From Ascarosepion bandense (taxonomy: Eukaryota; Mollusca; Cephalopoda; Sepiida; Sepiidae): 64,000 nt of DNA. The position numbers and the translations under genes are program-made. Below are positions 52,119 through 62,656 of the stretch, in pieces. The notes under the pieces are model-generated. The model saw only the letters and a list, made by a program, of their open reading frames with translations, searched no databases and was not told the DNA's origin. The DNA lies in assembly GCA_037127315.1 (NCBI GenBank), contig JBBBDQ010001186.1, positions 3,492,501-3,556,500 of the forward strand, given 5' to 3'. The stretch's first letter is position 1; every line of letters begins with the position of its first letter.

Positions 52119-52670
52119 TTTGAATTTGAGTTTGAGTTTGAGTTTTGTTTAACGGCGTATCAACACCTCTATGGGTTACTTAATACCCAAATAGTCTGGT
52201 TTTGAGGTAATTTTTTAATGTTCAGTTATAGTGAGAAGGTTGATTTAGTCAGATTTTGATGATTTTTTATTTTATTTTAGAAAACTGAAGATGACTTCTA
52301 ATTTTGTTTTCAAAATTTTATTGCTGGTTAATAATATTTTTTTCCTCCAAAAATTCATTATGACAATTTTTTCTTTTTTCTTCAAAAATGTCTTGTTGGT
52401 AATTTTTTTCCTTAAAAAATGTGTATTTCGTATAAAAGTTTATTGTTATGCATATATTACCATAAAATATATCTTTATAATTTCATAGTGTTTTGACCCC
52501 AGTTTGGATGTTTAACTATTTACCCATAGCTGGGACCCTAACAGGTGCTACCCCACCGGGTCAGGGTAAAAATGGGAACAACATCAATTAAGAGGTGGTT
52601 CCATGCTCCTCACAACCTCCCAATCAGAAGCCTTGCTGCCGGATGCCGTTTACCGTCATGCCCAGGACCG
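52119..52670 (-). mobile_element. TCAAAC-tailed retroposon, complete, 13-bp target duplication
   Basis: Inserted in LINE-C with AATGCCGCTTTGG at 52106-52118 and 52671-52683. On the minus strand it starts CGGTCCTGGGCATGACGGTA and ends AACTCAAACTCAAATTCAAA. At 552 bp it defines the ends of the family. The LINE-C frame is continuous when the insert and one duplicate are disregarded, confirming a precise insertion. Confidence 0.9.
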
Positions 52671-53085
52671 AATGCCGCTTTGGATCGTGGCAGCTGGAGG
52701 CGTTCCCTGAAAGCAGATGCAAGTGTATTTGAAGATTTGAGGAAGAATCATCATCAGTTGAAAAAAGATTTCAGAAAAAGCGAAAATTATGAACTTACAA
52801 CGTATATCGGCATTGAATATGAATTTACATCTATACGGTGTGGTCAAAAATGGTCTAATCACGGCAGGTCTCAAAAGTCACCAGCGACCTATCATTGGCA
52901 GCAGCGTTATTAGCTGCGCTGAGTACTGCCTCAAAACATGTAGACGTTGTGGACAAAAACTGCGATTCAATGAGAGGCCGAGACACAGGAAAATTCATAG
53001 CAAAAGCAAGGAAGCGGCGGCTGCACATGCCATAGGTCATTTCAACTTTGCGGTAAACAGTGTCGGCCATTGGATCTTTTCCGGA
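52671..53085 (+). mobile_element. LINE-C C-terminus (piece 4 of 4)
   Basis: Frame 1: NAALDRGSWRRSLKADASVF and EDLRKNHHQLKKDFRK. After a frame change: NGLITAGLKSHQR, a degenerate CxxC-x-HxxxH-like finger typical of the end of this LINE type. Stops near 53.08 kb. Confidence 0.85.
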
Positions 53086-53259
53086 TTCTTTCTCTTCAAG
53101 TCAACTTTGATCTTCAAAACTGTAAAGGTAATTTGAGTCGTCATATTCTGTCACCTTGACGACAAAAACAAAACAAATTTCGCGCATGCGCGAAATAAAA
53201 AATGGAGACAATTTACTCATCTCACCTTCATAGAAAGAAGTATTGAAATGTTGTAATAT

Positions 53260-53261
<2 letters not shown>

Positions 53262-53303
<42 letters not shown>
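53262..53303. repeat. (TA)n microsatellite
   Basis: TA run at the 3' edge of the family-I repeat. Confidence 0.95.
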
Positions 53304-53308
<5 letters not shown>

Positions 53309-53560
53309 TGTGTATTTAGGCAGCAAACTTTCTTTTAGACATATCAGACTAAATAAATTGCAAACACTTTGTCTGCTTATTTTTTAATAAAATCCGTTCA
53401 TACTCACGAATAATCTTTCGTGTATTAAAATTGAAAGATGTCAGAAATGAGTTGTAACGTTGACAGATGTTATCATTCATTTCTCAAGGTACCCAAGTAC
53501 TTTCAATCTCTTTCCGAGATCATCTTCAGGAGTGTGAGTGATGGTAACAAAAATAACCGC
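53304..53560 (-). mobile_element. Family-I repeat (Penelope-like LTR candidate)
   Basis: On the minus strand: hammerhead-like core, GAAAGATTATTCGTGAGTAT, then GTCTAAAAGAAAGTTTGCTG, CCTAAATACACA and (TA)n. The distal part is shared with 55.07-55.26 kb and, in its last ~15 bp, with 46.6 kb. Confidence 0.55.
53500..53529 (-). ncRNA. Hammerhead-like core, family I (GAAAG variant)
   Basis: CTGAAGA (53529-53523), stem ATCTC-GGAAA-GAGAT (five pairs plus a G-U), GAAAG (53504-53500). Confidence 0.3.
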
Positions 53561-54220
53561 AAAACTGTGTTGCTAAAAATTACTGTAATTTTTTTTTTCT
53601 GCTTCAAATATAACGGTTGACAAATTGCTAGCGTTCATTAGAACGTGAAAATTATCAAAAATGGATTTTTTTACATGTTGTAATGTCATGGCCATGCACG
53701 TGTTAAAGAAATGGCTCAAAAAAAATCTTCATAAAAATGAAAAAATAAAAATGTTTGTTAGCTTACATCTAGTTAGCTAAGAATAATGATTAAATAGATA
53801 TTAAAATAATTAAATTGATATTTAAATTTGTAATAATTAAATAGATATTTTTTAAATTGTATTATGATATTAAGAATTGTATTAGAATATAATACTAATA
53901 TGATAGACTTTATAAAAACAATACAATGAATTTTAAAATTTTGAATAAATAAATAGATATGAATAATTTTCTTTACAAATTAAGATTTTTAGGAAAAATT
54001 AGAATTAAAATATAATCTAAATCGAAAAAAATAGTATAATTAGACTGAAAGGTTCTTTTTAGGTGAGATCAAATATATGTTTTTTTTTCTTTGCCTTTTT
54101 TTTGTTTTAGAAAATGATGAGATACAGAAAAACTAGGAGAATAATTTTGTAGCAATAATGGATACATCAACGGAAATGCAGTCTAGTCAGTGGTTTTGAT
54201 CGACTGACACTTTTGTCGTT
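53561..54220. other. Very AT-rich unassigned sequence
   Basis: No recognisable feature. Confidence 0.35.
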
Positions 54221-54221
54221 A

Positions 54222-54482
54222 AGATTGAAAAAAGAAATCATGTATTCCCCAAAAATATAAACTTTTTTTCAAATTTACAGTGGATCTCTATTTTGAGTAG
54301 TTAAACTGAACATACACATAACTTCTTTTGTCTTCCCACATACATAAATAACAGATGTATTGTTTCTCATATTCAAATGAAAACCATTTTCACAAAAATG
54401 ATCTAACATTACCTGATGACAAGGTAAAAATCTCGAAACATAGAAATTTACATGCCGCAATGTAAACTATATTAATTTTAAA
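54222..54482 (+). mobile_element. Family-G repeat, second copy
   Basis: Aligns with 46.84-47.09 kb at moderate identity. Lacks the (TA)n tail. Confidence 0.55.
54413..54439 (+). ncRNA. Hammerhead-like core, family G, degenerate stem
   Basis: CTGATGA (54413-54419) and GAAAC (54435-54439) are both kept, while the stem between them has decayed. Confidence 0.25.
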
Positions 54483-55010
54483 TTTAAAAAAATAATTATA
54501 TTATGCTCTACAGTATTTGTTGTACTGAGCACTTTTATTTTAAAAAAATGTGGATTTCGAGTGAGGTACCACACAAAATAATGAACAACAAAACAGATAT
54601 TTGGGATGGGAAAATAGGTTATATTAAACGTAAAGATACAACTGGAATGCAGGTTAGTAATCCAGGAATACGATTGGTAATGAATATATATATATACAAG
54701 TCTTTGAAGTGAAGCCGTGCTGAAATTAGTATATCCGTGTAATACTATTCTGGCTGATTGGAGCTCAGAGCTACTATGTCTACTGACGCGGTATTCTCTG
54801 TATAACTTCGGTATCTCTCGGTAACTTACGGACTCTTACGTTACTTGGATTGTAACTCTAACAGATCTCTACGATAACTGACGTATCTCACTATGACAGG
54901 AGTATATGTATACTCAAGTCGAGTCCATTATCATAGAAAAAGAGGAAATCCCACAACAAAAATAAATGCCGGAGAACTCGGAATTGTAAAACTGTTCGTT
55001 CTCTTCACAA

Positions 55011-55012
<2 letters not shown>
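54483..55012. other. Unassigned sequence
   Basis: Nothing recognised. About 54770-54900 has repeated AACT(T/C)(C/A)GG and CTCTA motifs that could be LTR-like, but there is no partner copy. Confidence 0.3.

Positions 55013-55066
<54 letters not shown>
55013..55066. repeat. (TA)n microsatellite
   Basis: TA run at the edge of a second family-I copy. Confidence 0.95.
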
Positions 55067-55069
<3 letters not shown>

Positions 55070-55305
55070 TATGTATGTGTGTATGTGTATATGTGTGTTT
55101 AGGCAGCATATCTTCTTTCAAGCATGTTTGGTGGAATAATCTGAACATATGTCTATTTAGTTTTATTGTGATCTTCTCAAATTCTCTTATCATCTTCTTA
55201 ATGGAAAGATTGAAAGTATTTGGGAAAATAAAACTGAAAATAAAAGAAAGAATTTAATATCAACATCAAGAAGATAAGAGAATTTGAGAGGATTACAATA
55301 TATAG
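55067..55305 (-). mobile_element. Family-I repeat, second copy, with local inversion
   Basis: On the minus strand it ends with AAGAAGATATGCTGCCTAAA, CACACA and (TA)n as at 53.3 kb. TCAAATTCTCTTATCATCTT (55176) and AAGATAAGAGAATTTGAG (55271) form an inverted pair. Confidence 0.5.
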
Positions 55306-55383
55306 ATAGTTTTCGAGGAAGGTTTTTCGACACGAGTATAATTTTTACAACCTCTCTTATATATATATATATATATATTGAGT

Positions 55384-55419
<36 letters not shown>

Positions 55420-55535
55420 TCTTTTTGATGAGGATTTTGCTTTTTATATTTTTTCTAGTTTGTTATCATTATTCTGACTGCACTTTCTTTATATTCATAT
55501 ATATTTATATATATATATATATATATATTTCTTTA
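55306..55535. repeat. (TA)n and (GA)n tracts
   Basis: TA 55357-55378, GA-rich 55383-55420, TA 55498-55528 with flanking CTTTATATTCATATATATTT repeated on both sides. Confidence 0.9.
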
Positions 55536-56294
55536 TATTCATATATATTTCAGTGTGCTCGCCAATATATGCTTTATTCTTGAAGCTGGGTCATTGATTA
55601 GAATACGCTCCGTCAGCTATACCACGTTTTGAACAGTGCGGTTTTAGGCTTGACGTTAATCAAACTACAAATGTTAAACATTGCAATAAAACATTACAGA
55701 ACTCTTTCTATATTTTGAAATTATAGGGCACTCTGTTTTACAAAAAAAAAAAAGAAAGAAATTAAAATATCTCTTTTTTTAAGAGCGTGCCACTGACAAA
55801 AAATAAGAGCTTCCTCTGTCATTAACGCTCTCTTCATTTAGATCATTTTCTAGATCTCTCTCTAAGAGCTTTGGTAATTAACTGATGTCAAGAATTTAAC
55901 TGTGGTGTGTTTGCAAGTTATAAATATACCCTGTCGACGCAGGTGCCGTCATAATTGACGGCTTGCCAGTGGCTGTCAGAAGCATCATGTCGTTTTATAG
56001 TTTTCTGACAGGCTTAACTCGACCTCTCATTGATTATTAAAATGTGCGAAATATTCTTTAAGAAAAAAATTGTCATTCTTTCTTTCTTTTTCTCTTTCGA
56101 TTTTCTCAAGTTTTTCTTTCTTTTCATTTTTAATTCATTCATTCTTATTCCAATTTTCATTTTCTTTTTTCCTTTCCTTTCTTCTTCGTCTGCACTTATA
56201 TTTTTTGTCTCCTCCCCCCATTCCTATTTCATTTTCTATTTTCTTTCATTTATCTTTTTCCTTATTTTCTTTCGAGCATCTTATTAATATTCTT
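55536..56294. other. Unassigned; pyrimidine-rich 56.07-56.29 kb
   Basis: No transposon signature. The open frames at 56030-56366 are translations of a T/C-rich tract. Confidence 0.4.
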
Positions 56295-56305
56295 TCTTTC
56301 CGTGT

Positions 56306-56833
56306 TGGTCCTGGGTATGACAATAAACTGCATCCGGCAGCAAGGCCTCTGATTGGGAGGTTGTGAGGAGCACGGAACCACCTCTTAATTGCTGTTGTTC
56401 CCGGGTCCACTCTGACCCGGAGTGGTAGCACCTGTTAGGGTCCCAGCTATGGACAAATAGTTAACCCCCCCACCAAACTGGGGTCAAAACACTATGAAAG
56501 TATAACAATAGACTTTTCTAAAAATATATACATAAAAATATATTTTTATAGAAAAAAATACATTTTTGAAGGAAAAATATTACCAACAATACATTTTTAA
56601 AGGAAAACATATTCTCAGCAAAACATTTTTGAATACAAAACTAGAAGACTTTTTCAGTTTTCTAAAATAAAAATAATAAAAGCAAATTTTTTCATTAAAA
56701 TCTGACTAAATCAACCTTCTCACTATAACCAAACATTAAAAAATAATACATTAAAATCCCACCTATTTGGCATTGAATAGCCCACAGAAGTGTTGATATG
56801 CCGTTAAACAAAACTCAAACTCAAAACTTAAAC
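56306..56833 (+). mobile_element. TCAAAC-tailed retroposon, complete, 11-bp target duplication
   Basis: TCTTTCCGTGT flanks it at 56295-56305 and 56834-56844. Starts TGGTCCTGGGTATGACAATA, ends AACTCAAACTCAAAACTTAA. 528 bp. Confidence 0.9.
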
Positions 56834-56845
56834 TCTTTCCGTGTA

Positions 56846-56970
56846 TTGTTTGTTTTCTTCCCTTTTTAAACCGTTTTACTTTTTGTCTTCATCTTATACT
56901 CTGTCTTTCTTCCCATTTTTTTCCTCCTCTTTTTATATTCTTTTTCTTCCTTTTTTATAATTTACACTTT

Positions 56971-57013
<43 letters not shown>

Positions 57014-57115
57014 CATTTTATCGATCAATATTTTGACTTCTTTCCATAATTTATTTTAGCTTCCTTCGGATTTTTTTTTCTTTTTCAGGTATTTATTTTT
57101 TGGCAGGGGGGGATT
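56846..57115. repeat. T/C-rich low complexity with (CTTT)n
   Basis: (CTTT)n run at 56970-57013 in a wider pyrimidine-rich tract. Confidence 0.85.
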
Positions 57116-57120
57116 CGTTA

Positions 57121-57398
57121 TTCTTATTCGTTATGTGGTGCAGTGGATATCGACTCGGAACGAGAAATCGGGGAGCCGAGTTCGAATTCCATTTAAATTC
57201 ATTGCATTCACTTACGCGCAAATACCCTTGGGAAAGGTATTAATCCGTCTCTTCCTTCCAGTTATGGGTTAAATAACAGGACAGATTGGGTTCTATAGCC
57301 TTGGCAGACAACCAGTCTACCGCAGAAAGCAATGGCAACCTACTGCGGGATAATCTTCTTCCCAGTCAGTCATATCACTTTCGAGACATGAGCGCCCA
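57121..57398 (+). mobile_element. tRNA-derived SINE, 3' end cut
   Basis: Near-consensus head and core, ending at ACATGAGCGCCCA, where CCTACGTCCTGAAAGTAGAC (an RTE 3'-end match) begins. Confidence 0.9.
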
Positions 57399-57440
57399 CC
57401 TACGTCCTGAAAGTAGACGACATAAAAGAAAAAAAAATCT
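57399..57440 (+). mobile_element. RTE 3' terminus scrap
   Basis: CCTACGTCCTGAAAG then AAAGAAAAAAAAAT matches the last codons and tail of RTE copies. Confidence 0.5.
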
Positions 57441-57454
57441 GAGAGGAAAAGAAA

Positions 57455-57570
57455 CGGATGTGTGCCTTTCTCAAAGAAATGTTTGTGAAAGTCAATGAAA
57501 CAGACGAAAGCAGAATTTGAACTCAGTTCGCCGATTATATTTTCAGTATCCATAAAACGCTTCAATGAAT
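57455..57570 (-). repeat. tRNA-like SINE head relic
   Basis: The minus strand has TAATCGGCGAACTGAGTTCA then AATTCTGC, similar to a tRNA B-box region. No A-box is clear. Confidence 0.3.
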
Positions 57571-57870
57571 CCCACCCACATAGCTATCAAAGATTTGGCT
57601 GTCAAAATTGAATTCATTCTGTTTCTTAAAATAGATGGACTCGTTGCTCCTTCTTTGACCTTTGAATATGATCTTTGACCGTTGGCAACTGGAGAGAAAT
57701 ACAACCCTTTGCTAAATTGTTTGACCTTATATTCTTGTTTATGCTTGTTGACAATTTAGAAAGAACGACTAACCGATACGTCTTATCCAATTAGAAAACT
57801 TGCGCACATCACAACGTTAACACAAATATGCCAGCTAACAGAATAAGTAAAAACAATTTTGCCCAGTAAA
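57571..57870. other. Unassigned spacer
   Basis: No recognisable feature. Confidence 0.35.
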
Positions 57871-57877
57871 AAGGAGT

Positions 57878-58078
57878 GACTGTATCTTCTTTCGGGATGT
57901 AGGCGATCAAGGACTTCCACTTTTCCCTATCCCTTGTCGTTCTTAACATTTTTCCTCTTGGTATTTCTCCAAACACCCGCTCCGGCATCTCCTTACATAT
58001 TCTCCGTTGGATTTTTTCAAGGACCCCTAGGTAAACAGCAGGAACACCCGACCAGATATGGCGGCAGTATTCAATTCA
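57878..58078 (-). mobile_element. RTE 3' end fused to a LINE-B scrap
   Basis: 57878-58015 (complement of GGATGTAGGCGATCAAGGAC and related RTE codons) runs straight into 58016-58078, whose minus strand reads AAIWSGVPAVYLGVLEKI, the LINE-B CIEYCCHIWSGAP block. This is a chimeric insertion or recombination product. Confidence 0.6.
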
Positions 58079-58179
58079 ATTATATCATTTAAAAAATGGT
58101 ATATGTACGACCCTTAGACAGTAGTGTTGCAGAGTTTTGGCACTGAAAACCAAATATGTCAAAAATTTTAAACCAGAAA

Positions 58180-59470
58180 ATTGAGAAAAAATGAAGGAGA
58201 TAAAATTAAAGAAGAAGACAAAAAAGAAGTGAGAAGAGACGAGGGAAGAAGAAAGAAAGAAAGGAAAAGAAAAGAAGAAAGAAGTGAGAAGAGACAAGAG
58301 AGAAGAGAAAGAAAAGGAGAAAGAAGAAGTGGGAAGAGACAAGAAAGAAGAGAAAGAAAAGGAGAAAGAAGAAGTGAGAAGAGACAAGAGAGAAGAGAAA
58401 GAAAAGGAGAAAGAAGAAGTGGGAAGAGACAAGAGAGAAGAGAAAGAAAAGGAGAAAGAAGAAGTGAGAAGAGACAAGAAAGAAGAGAAAGAAAAGGAGA
58501 AAGAAGAAGTGAGAAGAGACAAGAGAGAAGAGAAATAAAAGGAGAAAGAAGAAGAGAAGAGACAAGAGAGAAGAGAACGAAAAGGAGAAAGAAGAAGTGA
58601 GAAGAGACAAGAGAGAAGAGAACGAAAAGGAGAAAGAAGAAGTGAGAAGAGACAAGAGAGAAGAGAACGAAAAGGAGAAAGAAGAAATGAGAAGAGACAA
58701 GAGACAAGAGAAAGAAAAGAAGAAAGAAGAATTGAGAAGAGACAAGAAAGAAGAGAAAAAAAGGAGAAAGAAGAAGTGAGAAGAGACAAGAGAAAGAAAA
58801 GGAGAAAGAAGTGAGAAGTGAGAAGAGAACGAAAAGGAGAAAGAAGAAGTGAGAAGAGACAAGAAAGAAGAGAAAGAAAAGGAGAAAGAAGAACTGAGAA
58901 GAGACAAGAGAGAAGAGAACGAAAAGAAGAAAGAAAAACTGTAAAGAGACAAGAGAGAAGAGAACGAAAAGGAGAAAGAAGAAGTGAGAAGAGACAAGAA
59001 AGAAGAGAAAGAAAAGGAGAAAGAAGAAGTGAGAAGAGACAAGAGAACGAAAAGGAGAAAGAAGTGAGAAGAGACAAGAGAGAAGAGAACGAAAAGAAGA
59101 AAGAAAAACTGTAAAGAGACAAGAGAGAAGAGAAAAAAAGGAGAAAGAAGAAGTGAGAAGAGACAAGAGAGAAGAGAAAGAAAAGGAGGAAGAAGTGAGA
59201 AAAGATAAGAAAGAAGAGAAAGAAAAGGAGAAAGAAGAAGTGAGAAGAGACAAGAGACAAGAGAAAGAAGAAGTGAGAAGAGACAAGAGAGAAGAGAAAG
59301 AAAAGGAGAAAGAAGTGAGAAAAGATAAGAAAGAAGAGAAAGAAAAGGAGAAAGAAGAAGTGAGAAGAGACAAGAGACAAGAGAAAGAAGAAGTGAGAAG
59401 AGACAAGAGAGAAGAGAAAGAAAAGGAGAAAGAAGTGAGAAAAGATAAGAAAGAAGAGAACACGAAAAGA
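58180..59470 (+). repeat. 45-bp purine-rich minisatellite, about 28 units
   Basis: Unit GAAGTGAGAAGAGACAAGAG / AGAAGAGAAAGAAAAGGAGA / AAGAA with internal shortened versions. Because 45 is a multiple of three, frames of up to 441 codons stay open on the minus strand and up to 139 on the plus strand. These Ser/Leu/Phe-rich or Lys/Glu/Arg-rich translations are artefacts of the repeat. Confidence 0.95.
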
Positions 59471-61985
59471 CTAGCAAAGAAAAATGGAAACGTTGGAAAA
59501 GATAAAATAATCTAAAATAAAGTAAATACAAAAAAATAAAAATAAAAAATAAAAAACAAATCCAGTTTAAAAGAAAAATATAAGAAAATTAAAATTAAGA
59601 CATAAATAAAGATAAATTCTTAAGGGGATTTGATTATAAATACAAATAAAACATTAATAGTAGTTAAAAATTTTCAGTTCAATAAACTATTCTTTAAGTT
59701 ATAAAAAGAGCAAATAGTGAAAATATTGAGATAAAATTGAATTAATTTCAAATATATTTAAGAGTATAGAAGATTGTATGGTGGAAAAAATTAGTCATTT
59801 CATTACGTTGGTTTAATAAGTCAGTTTCGGGGAATTTTTTATATAGATTTTTTCTATCTAACTGTAGGAGTTCTATTTGCATCTTTTAATTGCCATTATT
59901 ATTTAGTAGAATTACTATATACTTTAAAATTGAAAGATAAGTTGTGCTGGTAAAATCGATACTTAAAATTATTCTTAGTACATCTGATATAATGTTTGAT
60001 ATGATTAGGATTTCAGTATTTGAGATAGTAGCTTGGTATACAATGACATCTGTAAGACATTTATTTTGCAATGGACATACTTTAGGGTCGTGACAATTGC
60101 AGGAACTTGAGATATTATCATAATTTATGGTAAGTTGATTATAATTAATATCATAATGTTGTTTTAGGATGTTATTATTGTGTTTTTTATTATCATATCA
60201 AGATTATCAGTGCCTCTATAACTGTGTTTCAGTGTTTTTTAATAAAAATTTTGCTCAGGGGATTATGAATTGGAAACTGTTTTTGAAGTAGACTAATGAA
60301 TTTATTGCTTAAATTGGTGCTAATTATTTGGTTAAATGGTGATGTGTACCAAATTATTTTCCTGTTTCGATTATGTTAGGTTATGATTAATTTGTTGATT
60401 TTATTTAATATCTTTATATATATTATAGCCTCTGTCTTTTAGGGAAGGATTATAGTAATGACTATACTATTATGTCTTCAGTGGGGGAATTATTGTTAAT
60501 TCTGTGTTCAACTGAATGTAGTTTATGTTTAATAATAGATGTTAGGGGATTTAATATAGGATGTATGTAAATATGATTTAGGATGTATGTTTTACATCGA
60601 AAGAAAATCCTGAGTTACGGATTATTACATTTTCTATTGTAAGTTCTTATAACGATTATTTATTTACTCTATTTATTTTTCATCATTTTTTTTTCTTTCT
60701 TGTTACCAAATATTTTATAATTTTGCTTTCAAAAGGAAGAGTAAAAGGACATTTTTTTTACCCTGACCACTGGTATTCTGAATTTTAGCTGATACCTGTG
60801 AATGATGACTGATTATTTATGTGATTGACATTTTATACCTCTCTTCTGACTGACCGACTGACTATAAGGTTGCGAAATTTTTTTCTAAAATTACTGACCA
60901 ATTTTCTTTGGACCATAAATCACTGACTGCCTATATATCTACATATCAAAATCTGGAACTTATTTCTAATTAATGTCTTCCTTCAGATATGAAAATATTA
61001 CTATTAAGTCTCTTTCCCTCCCTTACAAAATGTCCGTTTCTATCTATCTGGGTGTTTTATTTTGTTTATTTTTCTTTCAAACTGGTCTTTGTATGTGTAC
61101 TTAAAAAGCTAAATTAAAAAGAAAACGCAGAGGTAAAACTGCTGAAGATCAAATCTTGTCAAATTCAGAGACTGATTAGTCTCATAAGTTTTTGAAGCTT
61201 ATAAAAGTTGTGGGGACAACTGAGAGGTCAGCCAAAATCTGGGGGTGGGGTTTGGCCTCTTCTGCTCCCCCCACCGTAGAAACGCCACTGGTGGTGACAT
61301 CTTACCGCTTCGCACCGGTTCGAGCGAACCAATTCTTAAAATTATAAAAGCTTAGCGGTTGTTGGATGATCCGAAAATAATCTTATATATTAATAGCCGA
61401 TATATGATAGCTACAAATATAATTAATGCCACTGCTATAAGTTATGATGAATCAGTAAATTCTATGTTATTACTAATAGAGTCTGCACAAGTGGATTGCT
61501 TAATTTGCTCACAGGTCTGTGCGCTGCATCATAGCACCATGTTCATTACTGAGAAGTAAAGACAAGCTTAGTGCCCGATCCTGCGTAAGCGGGCTCCTGG
61601 CAGATTTTGACTTTTGACCTGAATGTCCGCGCTCTGTTTCCTCACGTAAAGCCCGGCCCTGTGTCACGTCCAATGACAGTGAGGAAACTGAATTCGAGCT
61701 TATCGGACTCTCTGCCTTTGGGTGGCGAGGAACTCAAACCAGGCCATACCTACAAGCAGAATCACGTCTGGGCAAAAATAGACAAGAACCTCATCTTGCT
61801 TATGCGGGTTAGTGGGAGGATTTGGGTAAATATTCAGAGTTCCGACAGAACTTGACCTTGTCGGATTCTCTCTTTAGATGGAGAGGGACTTAGACGAGAG
61901 TATGTTTATGGGTGCAGGTACTCGACTCGGGAATAATTTTAGTTTTCCAAAATATCCTCCAAAGGCGGCGTTGGAGGCAAACTTG
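59471..61985. other. Mostly unassigned AT-rich sequence
   Basis: 59.5-61.1 kb is very AT-rich without recognisable repeats. About 61.2-61.3 kb has a GC-richer stretch (CCCCCCACCGTAGAAACGCC). 61607-61855 (plus) is open for 82 codons in relatively GC-rich DNA without a recognised motif. Confidence 0.35.
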
Positions 61986-62019
61986 CAAATGTTACGCAAA
62001 ATAATCAAGTAATCAGCAT

Positions 62020-62170
62020 ATTACTCTTTGGAGATTTCCCTGATTTTTGCTATGATTGCTGCCTTCAGTCCCCTAATCGTTTGAGGGTTGTTCTGGTACA
62101 CGTTATCCTTGAGATACCCCCACAAATAAAAATATTGGGAGCTCAAATCTAGTGAGTGCGTTACACTTCC
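62020..62170 (-). pseudogene. Mariner-superfamily transposase C-terminal fragment
   Basis: The minus strand reads without a stop: SSQYFYLWGYLKDNVYQNNP then QTIRGLKAAIIAKIREI, the post-catalytic block of mariner-like transposases. The catalytic aspartates would lie upstream and are not present. Confidence 0.7.
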
Positions 62171-62645
62171 TGCTGTTCAATCTCTTACGAAATCGCTCTC
62201 TCAACCAGCCTAGGGAGTTATTTAATGTAATGGAGGGAGTAGCCACGTCTTGACGTTAACCACGATCTGTCCCTCTGTGTCATCCCAGTGATTAACAGTT
62301 TTATTCTAAAAAATTGTAAGTTCAGTTTTTTGGTGGGATTACTCTGTATGTCATTGCTGTACATCTACTAAGCTAACCGGTCAACGTTTGTTATTCCAGA
62401 CTGAAAGTGACGGCTATAATAGCTCTTTGAAGACACCCGACTATATACTACTTGTCAGAATACAGTCAGGACGTGATGACAATTTTGAAGATATATCTTA
62501 TATTCAAACTTCTTTTTAGGACAGCCAGTTATAACTGTCTTAGATTATTAAAATTTTAGTAAATCATTACATCTATTAAATTGATCTACCAACGTTTGTT
62601 ACTCCAGATTGAAGGAGACGTCTGTTATCGCTTTTTGAACCCACT
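62171..62645. other. Unassigned; small direct repeat
   Basis: AACGTTTGTTATTCCAGACT (62384) and AACGTTTGTTACTCCAGATT (62592) begin two related ~60-bp stretches, probably transposon ends. Confidence 0.4.
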
Positions 62646-62656
62646 CTACTAAACCC

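Noticed and set aside
58085..59531. Minus-strand open frames of 431-441 codons (Ser/Leu/Phe-rich) and plus-strand Lys/Glu/Arg-rich frames
   Set aside because: They are translations of a 45-bp minisatellite in several overlapping registers; three long frames overlap on one strand, which no real gene does.
59471..61100. Nuclear mitochondrial insertion in the very AT-rich stretch
   Set aside because: Base composition alone suggested it; I could not recognise any mitochondrial protein or rRNA sequence.
61607..61855. 82-codon plus-strand open frame in GC-richer DNA
   Set aside because: Attractive base composition, but no motif, no homologous copy in the window and no splice evidence.
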